From NCBI RefSeq assembly GCF_000247695.1, contig NW_004624781.1:12383468-12447467 (forward strand): a stretch of 64,000 nt of DNA, given 5' to 3'. The DNA is from Heterocephalus glaber. Its lineage: Eukaryota; Chordata; Mammalia; Rodentia; Bathyergidae. Of this stretch, positions 56,013-64,000 are shown piece by piece (the stretch's first letter is position 1; every line of letters starts with the position of its first letter). The position numbers and the translations under genes are program-made. A model generated the notes under the pieces. The model was not told where the DNA came from, searched no databases, and was given only the letters and a program-made list of their open reading frames with translations.

Positions 56013-56982
56013 AGGGAGAGAGAGACAGAGGTGGGAAGGAGGGGAGGAAAAGGAAAGGAAGGGAAGAGATTAACTATAATCTCCATTTGTTAAGTTGTAC
56101 ATCATAACATACATGATATATAGAGAAAGATCAAAGATAGGATTGAGACTACATTCTGCATTTTGTTTTTATCTATATTTTGTTTGTCTGTACTTTCTAA
56201 GTATTAAAAATGGATATATATTATCTTTGTGATGTAAAAATTTATTTTAATGCTTTTTAATGTATGTTTATGCACATTAGTAATTTCTAGCCTTAAATGA
56301 TTAGATTATTTTACAAAGCATAATTATTTCATCTATAATTCAATGAACCACTACAATATATAATGTATTTCCAAGCTACATAAGATTGTCTTCTCTTTAT
56401 AAAATACAGAAAATGGTCATATTGGGGAATGTTAGTTATTTTCTCTGTTACATGGTGTCCATTGATCATGTTCAGAAAAAAGCAAAAACTGCAGTAACTG
56501 AATTATTTCCTTTCTAACTTTAAAACAGAATCTTTAAAATAGATCTGCTCATCTAATTACTATATATATGTGGCTATAAAAGGCTAAAATAGTTGCCTTT
56601 GCCATTGTGAGTTCAACATCATTTTGCTACTTTTCTTAATTTGTTTAGAATCATGTAATGATTATAAACTTCATTTTAAGGAATAATTAGAAATACTAAA
56701 AAGATTGAAAGGATTAGTAATGTGCCACTGTATCTCTTCCCTAGAAAACTCATGGTAAAATAATTTGACACTCTTGTTAAGTGGTATTAATTAAAATGAG
56801 ATGTATTCAGCATTCTTGTCATTTGCAAAGACAAAGCACCTGTATATTGGCCTGAGCTCTGATAACCAGGACCTTAGAAATGATATTTATAAATCATACC
56901 TAAAAAATGAGATTCTTCAATAGATTTTGACAAGGGTATTTCCAAGTATGGTCATTGCACACAATGAATAGAGCACAACATT
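56013..56982. other. AT-rich unique sequence
   Basis: Starts with a GA/GGAA-rich tract. Nothing else recognised. Confidence 0.4.
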
Positions 56983-57094
56983 AAAAATAGACAGGGAGGG
57001 CCGGGTATTTAGCTCAGTGGTTCCACTCTTGCATTGCAAGCACAAGGTCCCGAGTTCGATCCCCTGTACCAAAAAAAAAAAAAAAATAGACAGG
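56983..57094 (+). mobile_element. ID-like SINE with 13-bp TSD
   Basis: The body and tail occupy 56998-57081 (CATTGCAAGCACAAGGTCC, B box GAGTTCGATCCCC, intact consensus boxes). AAAAATAGACAGG occurs at 56983-56995 and 57082-57094. Confidence 0.95.
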
Positions 57095-58730
57095 AAGTAT
57101 ACCTTTTTTGCATGCAAACTTTAGAAAACGTCCCTTGGGTTAGTTTAGCTGAAAAGAAAATGCATAATAGGCCTTCATAATCTATTCAATCCTGGATGAA
57201 TACACATTTAATCTACAATTAACTAAAACAGGAATCCCCTGCATGCTTTAATCATGCCATTGTATTTTGGTGGGTGTTTTTAACTACATAAATCAGAATG
57301 TTATATCATGAGGTGGAGATTTTAACTGCAGAACTGAATAGGAAACAGAGTTCTATTCTACGTCTATTCTAGATAACTCACTTTAACAACCCTTCCTTAC
57401 AGACCCCACTCCACACTGCAGCTTCCTTGTCAGATCTAGAGACAGAATCAGTGCTACTTGTGCAGTGAAAGAACAACTTGAGCTTGGCTTATAAAACTGA
57501 ACTCACATCATGTGTATAATTCAATGACTCTTCCTCTACACTGCAGCCATCACACAAGCCAAAGTCTCCACCCAGAAAAGGATGCTGCTAGGTGAATAAA
57601 ACCAGTCCTATAAATGCCCAGGGCAAAAACAAATTAAGATTCCTAAATGGAAAGCTTGTCTTTCCATTTAGGATGTTTTAGCTACAAGTATAGAAAACCT
57701 AGCTGAAAGTGACTTAGATAGAATACTTACTATAGCACATAAAAGGGAAAGTGGACTCAGTCCCTTCATAACAGTGGCAGTGACTCAGGCTCTTTTTATC
57801 TTAATGCTCAGTGATCTTAAATATGCTGTCAACCTCAGGGTTGACTGATTAGTACAGCAAAGGGGTTGCTGCTGCTCCAGGCATCAAGTTATCATACAAC
57901 CATGCCCAAAGAAAGTAAGAGCAATGTTTCCTCATGCATTACTCTTTGTATTAGGAGGAAACTTCTCACAGTACCTCACCAGCACACTTCCCCTCAGGTC
58001 CATTGGCAAGGACTTACCATGTCACATTCCTTTGCCGGACAGAAGCTAGGAAAGTCCTTTAAAACACTTCAGCCTCTAAAATGAGAATCAGATTTCCCAG
58101 GATGAAAAGAAATGGTAGAAGGAATGGCTGTTGGATTGGCAACCACGGTGTCTATTATACTATGTGATTTCTGGTCAAGGAGTCTTGATTTTTCTTTTTT
58201 TAAAAAAATATTTGGGCTTTTTATATAGCTTCCAGTAACACCAAGTAAGTCTATTAGTGGCAATCCATGTGCTTCTGAACATGGTGCAGCGTTGAGATCT
58301 TGTTTCCACTCAGCTCTGCAACTATAATGAGGGTGTTTGGTAGGCATCTCCCACATTTTCAATAAGCTGAGTACACAGAGGTGGAATTCAGTACCTCTGT
58401 GCTGATAATGTCCCACATTTATAGTCGGGGCTCTGTCCTTTCCTGATAATAACTAGTACTTTCTGATGGGGAAAAGCTATGTAGTCATACATTATATCTT
58501 CTGAACCTTACTATCACACTATCATTTATTTAAAAATGAGTCAAGGCAGATGAGGGGGCTACCAGCCTGGTGTTGACAGGTAAAACCCAGAGTCCAGACA
58601 AGTAAACGTTGAGCCAGAGAGCATCATCAATAAGAAACTGGGCTCCAGTCTAGGACAGAGCTCAGAGCAGAGCTTCACTGTCACAGGGAAAGAGGGCCAA
58701 GGATAAAATGGGACTTTGAAATGGAACATC
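57095..58730. other. Unique sequence with a hairpin
   Basis: Includes the perfect inverted repeat at 57642-57672. No exon is supported. The minus frame at 58069-58416 has no motif. Confidence 0.4.
57642..57672. repeat. Perfect 13-bp inverted repeat, 5-nt loop
   Basis: CCTAAATGGAAAG, CTTGT, CTTTCCATTTAGG. A strong hairpin on paper. No flanking TSD or family identity was seen. Confidence 0.92.
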
Positions 58731-59355
58731 TCCCCAGGCATGGTGGCATGCATCTCTGTAGTCCCAGCACTCTGGGTGGCTATTGTGGCCTGTATCTAGA
58801 TGTCTCCCTAAAGCCTCAAGCACTCATAGGAGGGGCTTTTGGGAGATGGCTGGATCTAGGAAGTGTGAATGTGGATTAAAGGTGTGTGAATAAGGGTGTG
58901 ATGATTACATTAGTCCACTGATTGGTTTAGCATAGTTCTGGGTGTGGATAATTGGAAAGCCTACCCTGGGTGGCACCACCCAAAAGGCTTTTAGCCTGGA
59001 TGGAATAAAAGAGAAAAGGAGACTGGCAGCTCCTGCTACTTGCTGTTTTCTGCCTGCCCTGCCATGGACTGTCTCTCCTCTACCATACCCCTGTGCCATG
59101 TCACCTTGCCTTTGAGCCAACTATGGACTGAAACCTCTCCAAACTGAGCTGAAATAAATCTTTCCTCCTTTAAATTGTAGGTGTCGGGTATTGTGTCTCA
59201 GCAAAGAGAAAAGTAACCAAGACAGAGGCTGAAGCATAAATTCAAGCCCAGCTTGGGTAATTTAGTGATTTAGTAACACGCTATTGAAAATGAAGAAAAA
59301 GGCTGGGGATGTAGCTCAAAGCAAAGACCCTGGGTTCAATCTCCAGTAACACATT
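58731..59355 (+). mobile_element. B1-dID composite split by a MaLR LTR
   Basis: The B1 left half at 58731-58780 (CCAGGCATGGTGGCATGC, GTCCCAGCACTCTGGG) resumes at 59225 (GAGGCTGAAGCATAAATTCAAGCCCAGCTTGGG). It is followed by an A-rich linker and an ID part at 59301-59355 (GGCTGGGGATGTAGCTCA...GACCCTGGGTTCAATCTCC). The order B1-linker-ID matches B1-dID. Confidence 0.85.
58776..59229 (+). mobile_element. Solo MaLR LTR inside B1, near-exact 5-bp TSD
   Basis: The LTR at 58781-59224 runs from TATTGTGGCCTGTATCTAGA to AAAGAGAAAAGTAACCAAGACA, with AAATAAATCTTTCCTCC before the end. GTGGC and GAGGC flank it. When the LTR is removed, the B1 text (AGCACTCTGGGTGGC/TGAAG) becomes continuous. Confidence 0.9.
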
Positions 59356-59476
59356 AAAAACAAATAAAGGAGGGCCAGGGATTTAGCTCAGTTCCGCCGC
59401 CTGCCCTGCAAGCACAAGGACCAGAGTTCACTTCCCAGTACCAAAAAAAACAAGAGTAGAAAAAACAAATAAAGGA
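59356..59476 (+). mobile_element. ID-like SINE with perfect 16-bp TSD
   Basis: The body and tail occupy 59372-59460. AAAAACAAATAAAGGA occurs at 59356-59371 and 59461-59476, so it landed in the A-rich tail of the older B1-dID. Four bases (TGGT) are missing after the A box, and the B box is damaged (GAGTTCACTTCCC). Confidence 0.96.
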
Positions 59477-60158
59477 AATGTTACCAATAGAAAGATTAAA
59501 AGAAGAGGATTTAGGAATGAAGACCAAAGTAGAAATCTACCAATAAGACCCAGGACTCAAGTGTATAAGAAAAAAAAATTCTCAATAAATTTTAATCATT
59601 GAATGAATGAAATACCATACTGGTGGAAGTGTTGTGATATAAGCTACTGCAGGTTGACCTAGAAGAATTTAGTGTTATTAAGAATTAGAGGCTGGCTGGG
59701 TTTATAATTGGGGATCTTGAATGTGACTATAGTTATTAGATTTTCCTTTCTCCTTTATTTAATAAGCACTTGTGTTTTAATCACATGTGATTTTCCCTAT
59801 GATTTTAGCTTGAAGATTATGGAACACCAAATGTAACAGATTTTTAATTTAAAAATGATACTTTTGTAAATTGTCATTTCCTAAACTGTTATTTGGCTGT
59901 ATTCTTTGAAATTCTCTTGAGATTTTTTTCAAACTCACATACCTATATGATGCTAGATAATTAGAATTTATTTTATACTCATCTTCATTGCATTTAAGAT
60001 TCATAGATTATTGTTTTATTGATGATTCCACTTTTTTTTACTTTGATTTTCCCCTACACCAGTTGTTTATCAAGCACCCTCGAAATCCCTTCCAATTAGC
60101 TTCTTCATAGTAAATTTAAATCACTCAGTAGACATTTATTAAGTAATTCTGTGCCTTT
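59477..60158. other. AT-rich unique sequence
   Basis: Nothing recognised. Confidence 0.4.
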
Positions 60159-60269
60159 AAAGACCCTTCACCCAGGCCGGGGATTTAGCTCAGTGGTTTC
60201 GGCACCTGCTGCACAAGTGCAAGGACCCGAGTTTGATCCCCAGGACATAATAAAAAGACCCTTCACCCA
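60159..60269 (+). mobile_element. ID-like SINE with perfect 16-bp TSD
   Basis: The body and tail occupy 60175-60253 (type A: TGCTGCACAAGTGCAAGGACC). AAAGACCCTTCACCCA occurs at 60159-60174 and 60254-60269. Confidence 0.97.
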
Positions 60270-60613
60270 AGAATAGTGGAAGACAAAGAACAAATAAATG
60301 GCTAGATGAATGAATTTGTAACAGAAGCCATTGCTGAGCTCAAGGTTAGAGGAACAACATCTACTCCTATCTCAGAAAGGGGAAGCAAGTAGTGCAGATT
60401 TCCAAAAGGAAGTGTTGTTAAGAATTTTGACAGCTACAGGATGGGAGTTAATGTGACCAGCAGAGGGAAGAAAGCACTGTATGCAGTCATGAGAATAAGT
60501 TTCTGTGTCATAAAGACTTTCAGTTAGAACTGAAATGTTTAGTCCCTGTCACACCAAGAAACTCAAAGCATGAGTCTTTACTTCCCTATCCTTCTGAAAT
60601 ATGAGATAGTGTC
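60270..60613. other. Unique sequence
   Basis: Nothing recognised. It ends at the left TSD of the next LINE-1. Confidence 0.4.
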
Positions 60614-60650
60614 TTTAAAACAATAAGGAGCACATGGATAAAATTTTTCC

Positions 60651-60740
60651 CACTCTGTGGGTGTCCAGTAACAGGGATTGAACTCAGGACTCTGTGCTTG
60701 CCAGGCAGGCGAGCAGCCACTGAGCTAAATCCCCACTGTG
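60651..60740 (-). mobile_element. ID-like SINE in LINE-1
   Basis: Minus strand: GGGGATTTAGCTCAGTGGC, GCCTGCCTGGCAAGCACAGAG, GAGTTCAATCCC. It splits antisense ORF2 text, and the flanks CACTCTGTGG and CACTGTG look like an imperfect TSD. The usual A-tail has decayed. Confidence 0.85.
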
Positions 60741-60785
60741 CGTTGTCTTTTCACACTGTTTCTTTTGCTGTGCAGAGCTTTTTAA

Positions 60786-61500
60786 TCAGATGAGATCCCA
60801 CTTGTTGATTCTTTGTAGTATTTCCTGTGAAATCGGGATTTTCTTCATGAAGTCTTTGCTTACACTTAGGTCTTCAAGAGTTCTACCTATTCTATCTTCC
60901 AGAAGATTTAGTGTATCTGCTTTAATATTTAAATCTTTGATCCATTTTGATTTTAGTTTAGTGCATGGTGTGAGATATGGTCTAGTTTTAATATTTGGCA
61001 TATAGAAAGCCAGTTTTTCCAGCACCATTTATTAAAGAGGCTATCTTTCCTCCAGTGAATGTGTTTGGCCCCTTTGTCAAAGAAGAGGTGGCTGAGTGTA
61101 TCTGGAGTTGTTTCTGCTTCTTCTAATCTGTTCCACTGGTCCTCGGGTCTGTTTTTTTGCCAGTACCATGCTGTTTTTTGACCACAGTAGCTTTGTAGTA
61201 TCATTTCAAGTCAGGGACTGTGATGCCCTCTGCCTTGCCTTTGTTGCCTAGAATTGTTTTTGCTATTCTAGGTCTCTTATGGTTCCAAATGAATTTTAGA
61301 ATTGTTTTCTCTAATTTTGGGAGATATGCTATTGGTATTTTGATTGGGATTGCATTAAATCTGTATAACAATTTTGGGAGTATGGCCATTTTCGCTATGT
61401 TGGTTCTTCCTACCCAAGAGCAAAAGATATCTTTCCATTTTCTGATATCCTCTTCAATCTTCTTTTGCAGAATATTGTAGTTTTCAATGTAAAGGTCTTT
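60786..61500 (-). pseudogene. LINE-1 ORF2 remnant (post-RT region)
   Basis: Minus-strand frames encode [50 protein letters not shown], then [32 protein letters not shown] and LNLLEDRIGRTLEDL in successive registers. These are the ordered ORF2 segments between the RT domain and the Cys-rich end. Frameshifts separate them. The copy is dead. Confidence 0.93.
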
Positions 61501-61756
61501 TTTTTCCATTAAGTTTATTGGTACATTCTAGGTATACAATACAGTTACATTCATCACTGGGATCTTGTATCTTTACACGATGTATTTTGGTTCTTATTTT
61601 TTCCCCTTCCCCTGCCCTCCCTTGACTCCCTCCACCCTTCCCTATAGACTTTGTTTCCATTTTTTTCCTTTTCTCATATTTTTTCTTTTCCCTTCTTTCT
61701 TTTCCCCTGTCCCTCCCACTTCCCCTACTCCTTTAGACCTAATGTAAAGGTCTTTT
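61486..61756 (-). mobile_element. LINE-1 3'-UTR-only insertion in LINE-1, perfect 16-bp TSD
   Basis: A 239-bp insert (61502-61740) holds only the antisense LINE-1 3' end (TTATTGGTACATTCTAGGTATACAATAC, pyrimidine-rich tract, CTCCTTTAGACCT). AATGTAAAGGTCTTTT occurs at 61486-61501 and 61741-61756 and is itself ORF2 text of the host LINE-1. Confidence 0.96.
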
Positions 61757-62003
61757 ACTTACTTCGTTAGACTGATTCCTAGGTATTTCATTTTCTTCAA
61801 TGCTATTGTGAAAGGTGTTGTTTCCCTAATTTCTCCCTCAGTGAGTTTGTTGTTTGTGTACAGGAAAGCTACTGATCTTTGAGTGTTGACTTTGTGTCCA
61901 GCTATGCTACTGAGTTTGGTTATTTCATCTAGAAGTCTTTCGGTGGAGTTTTTGGGATCTTCTATGTAGAATGTCAGGACATCTGCAAATAATGATAATT
62001 TAA

Positions 62004-62649
62004 TGTAGTAGATTAACTAATGGGCCACTTGGAAGCCCAGCTGAACTGAGTCAGTGTGGTTCAGGGCATGGAAGACCCACCTGAGACTTGTTGCCAATGG
62101 CATAAAAGGAGAACTGGAGGGGAAGATTGCTGGCTGTTTATCTTCTGGAGAAGCTTGATGTAGCTGGTTTTCCTGATACGAACTCAGCTGTTTTTGTTGT
62201 CAGAAGAGCTTGGGTCCTTGCTGTCCCTGGGGATAGCTGCTGCTGTCTGTAGGGGAGCTCTGACCTTCACCTTGAGTGTCACTTACTGGCTGCAGTGCAA
62301 ACCCCTCAGCCTAATGGCACAGATTCTTTACCCCTCCAGAGCAGAATTTCTAGCTTCCACCACTGGCCTTTGGGCCTTCCCGATGCAGATCCTTGATACA
62401 GCCTTGCATGAGACAATGCCATGGGCTCTAGGCCTCTGGCTGGACTTGTGGAGGACATTGCCTTAGTCCTTCAGCTGGACTTGTGTGGAACATTGCCATG
62501 GGATCCAGACACTCAGCTGGATTCTTCGGGTCTCTAGCATGTGGGTAAATCTCTCACACTCCTCTTTTTCAGTGAATATTATAAAATAATCCTGTATATT
62601 ATATCTCCTGTCCTATATTAAATCTATTTCCTTGCAAATCCTGACTACA
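62004..62649 (+). mobile_element. ERVL/MT2-like solo LTR in LINE-1
   Basis: Termini TGTAGT...ACTACA form perfect 6-bp inverted ends. AATTTAA lies directly before it (61997-62003) and one base after it (62651-62657). GCATAAAAGG near 62100 is a TATA-like box. Antisense LINE-1 text resumes after it (AACTTCTTCCTTTCC). The family name is tentative. The 90-codon frame at 62194-62466 is incidental. Confidence 0.75.
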
Positions 62650-62757
62650 AAATTTAACTTCTTCCTTTCCTGTCTTTATTCCCTTTCTTTCTCTTGTCTA
62701 ATTCTTCTGGCTAATTTTTCCAGAACTATATTGAATAGGAGTGGTGATAGTGGACAT

Positions 62758-63250
62758 CAGAAAAAGGACTAATATCTATAACATATAAAGAATTGAAAAA
62801 AATCATACACCCCCAAATTTAAAGACCCAATCCAAAAATGGGCATCTGAGATGAATACACACTTCTCAAATGAAGAAGTACAAATGGGAAATAAATGTAT
62901 GAAAAAATGTTCACATCATACATAGGTCATTGGAGAGATGCAAATTCAAACAATGATGTGATTCCATCTCACTCCAGAAAGAATGGCTGCTATCATGAAA
63001 TCAACCAATGACAAATACTGACTGAGCTGAGGGAAGAAAGGAACACTTCTCCACTGCTGGCGGAAGTGCAGACTGGTGCAAACACTATGGAAATCAGTGT
63101 GGAGCTTCCTCAAAAAACTAGGATTAGAGGTCCCATTTGACCCAGCTATTCCCCTGCTAGGTATATTACCAAAAGAATTCAAAGCATCATACCCCAGTAA
63201 TATTTACACATCCATGTTTATAGCAGCACAGCTTGTAGTAGCTAAATCTT
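62758..63250 (+). pseudogene. LINE-1 ORF2 C-terminal remnant (sense arm)
   Basis: Sense text AAAAATGGGCATCTGAGATGAA, AAAATGTTCACATCATACATAGG, GAGAGATGCAAATTC, ACTCCAGAAAGAATGGC and CTCCACTGCTGGCGGAAGTGC follows ORF2 from the 'NKHMKKC...IREMQI' region into the Cys-rich end (Cys codons partly lost). Stops are frequent. Confidence 0.88.
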
Positions 63251-63744
63251 AGAAACAACCCAGATGCCCATGAACAAATGAGTGAATAAAAAAAGATGTG
63301 GTTTTTTAATACAATGGAGTACTATTCTTCCATAAAGAAGTATAAACTTGAGACATTTCTAGGTAAATGAATGGCACCTGGAGACCATACTCAAGTGAAA
63401 TAAGTCAGACACATGTTGTATAAATATCACATTGTCTCTCTGGTGTGAGAAACTGAAAGTGTAAATAAGGACCAAAATGTATAATAGATATTGTGAAATA
63501 GGAAGAAATTGTTCAAAAGGAAAGGGGAGCTAGGGAGGGGGGAGAGAGAAAGGAAGAAAGGGAAAAGAGAAAAGTGAGAAAAGAAGGACAAAATAGAAAC
63601 AAAGCTTTGTAAATAAGGGAAAGAAGGGTTGAAGGGGGGAGGGGAATGGGAAAAAAAGAGGAATCAAGATATATCATATACAGGTACAAATTCCCTATGA
63701 TGAATGTGATCATTATGTATAGCTAAATTGTACCGATAAACATT
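63251..63744 (+). mobile_element. LINE-1 3' UTR with polypurine tract
   Basis: AATGGAGTACTATTCTTCCATAAAG, GTGTGAGAAACTGAAAGTGTAAATAAGG, a G/A-rich tract at 63515-63655, then ATGAATGTGATCATTATG and TGTACCGATAAACAT at the end. Same 3' UTR type as at 21769, 37349 and 53137. Confidence 0.93.
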
Positions 63745-63756
63745 TTTAAAACAATA

Positions 63757-64000
63757 GGGAAGTGGTGTTTGCTGTTACCTGTATATGGATAAAACCACTC
63801 TGCTGAGAAGCTGATGACTTTGAGCACCTGTGGTGTGAAATAGCTCAGGAAATTGGCCACAGGAGCTGCCTGGGGAACAGGGGTGTCACTGGAAAGCTGG
63901 GACAAGGCAGTAGGGAGAGTTTTCACCACCTACTTGTCTGTACTGTAAATATTCTGAAACTTGTGTATAGATGTATTTGAAATGAATGATCATTTAAACT
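63757..64000. other. Unique sequence
   Basis: Nothing recognised up to the window end. Confidence 0.4.

Larger units (their letters stand above)
60614..63756. mobile_element. 5'-inverted (twin-primed) LINE-1 with three nested insertions
   Basis: Flanked by TTTAAAACAATA (60614-60625, 63745-63756). The left arm to about 62757 is antisense ORF2. The right arm from about 62758 is sense, starting GGACTAATATCTATAACATATAAAG and ending TGTACCGATAAACAT. In LINE-1 coordinates the far-left end of the inverted arm (about 60626) is just upstream of the start of the sense arm, so the two arms together make one continuous element with its 5' part flipped. It contains a SINE (60662-60734), another LINE-1 end (61502-61740) and an LTR (62004-62649). 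Confidence 0.88.

Noticed and set aside
62194..62466. 90-codon plus frame as an ERV gene
   Set aside because: It lies wholly within the LTR and has no retroviral protein motif.

Overview
This is a vertebrate nuclear DNA window, almost certainly from a rodent. It carries many tRNA-Ala/ID-like SINEs with A-tails and target-site duplications (TSDs), B1 (7SL-derived) SINEs, B1+ID composites of the B1-dID type, LINE-1, MaLR-type LTRs and ancient mammalian repeats (MIR, L2, MER5). The ID-like SINE is not the sciurid type I know, and it lacks the extra right monomer described for geomyoid rodents. A beaver-like rodent is my best guess, held weakly. Three runs of N (100, 870 and 125 bases) show a draft assembly, and all three lie inside or beside repeats.

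I found no functional protein-coding exon, no functional RNA gene and no CRISPR, operon or prokaryotic feature. The window reads as intergenic or intronic. The only recognisable host-gene relic is a processed pseudogene of PDCD5 (3305-3861) with a premature stop at codon 30, two frameshifts, an AATAAA, an A-tail and an imperfect TSD. The other coding-like stretches are broken LINE-1 ORF2 remnants. Most open frames seen are chance frames or lie across repeats.

Layout. 1-8 kb: purine-rich and microsatellite tracts, two MaLR LTRs, the PDCD5 pseudogene and a LINE-1 tail. 8-21 kb: scattered SINEs and old L1M, MIR, MER5 and MLT1 fragments, with an LTR at 12.3-12.8 kb. 21-24 kb: a B1-dID, a TSD-flanked LINE-1 containing a gap beside an internal tandem duplication, and an approximately 0.9 kb L2. 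26-37 kb: B1 and MIR copies, a triple nest (L1 > B1-dID > MaLR LTR) at 32.0-33.3 kb, and two TATA-bearing LTR-like sequences at 34.4 and 36.1 kb. 37-45 kb: a minus-strand LINE-1 with an 870-base gap, an L2, and an inverted LINE-1 RT fragment. 45-52 kb: MIR, L2 and MER5 copies, a 33-bp minisatellite and a possible A-tail-only insertion. 53-64 kb: a LINE-1 hit by two SINEs, a MaLR LTR hit by a SINE, a B1-dID split by a MaLR LTR, and a 5'-inverted (twin-primed) LINE-1 that itself received a SINE, a second LINE-1 3' end and an LTR.

The genes do not work together as a system, because there are none intact. The biological content is a layered record of retrotransposition whose order can be read from nesting and TSDs. 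I did not find an undescribed functional system. The most notable points are the twin-primed LINE-1, the nested MaLR-in-B1-dID insertions, two apparent SINE subfamilies, the candidate A-tail-only insertion and the 33-bp minisatellite.
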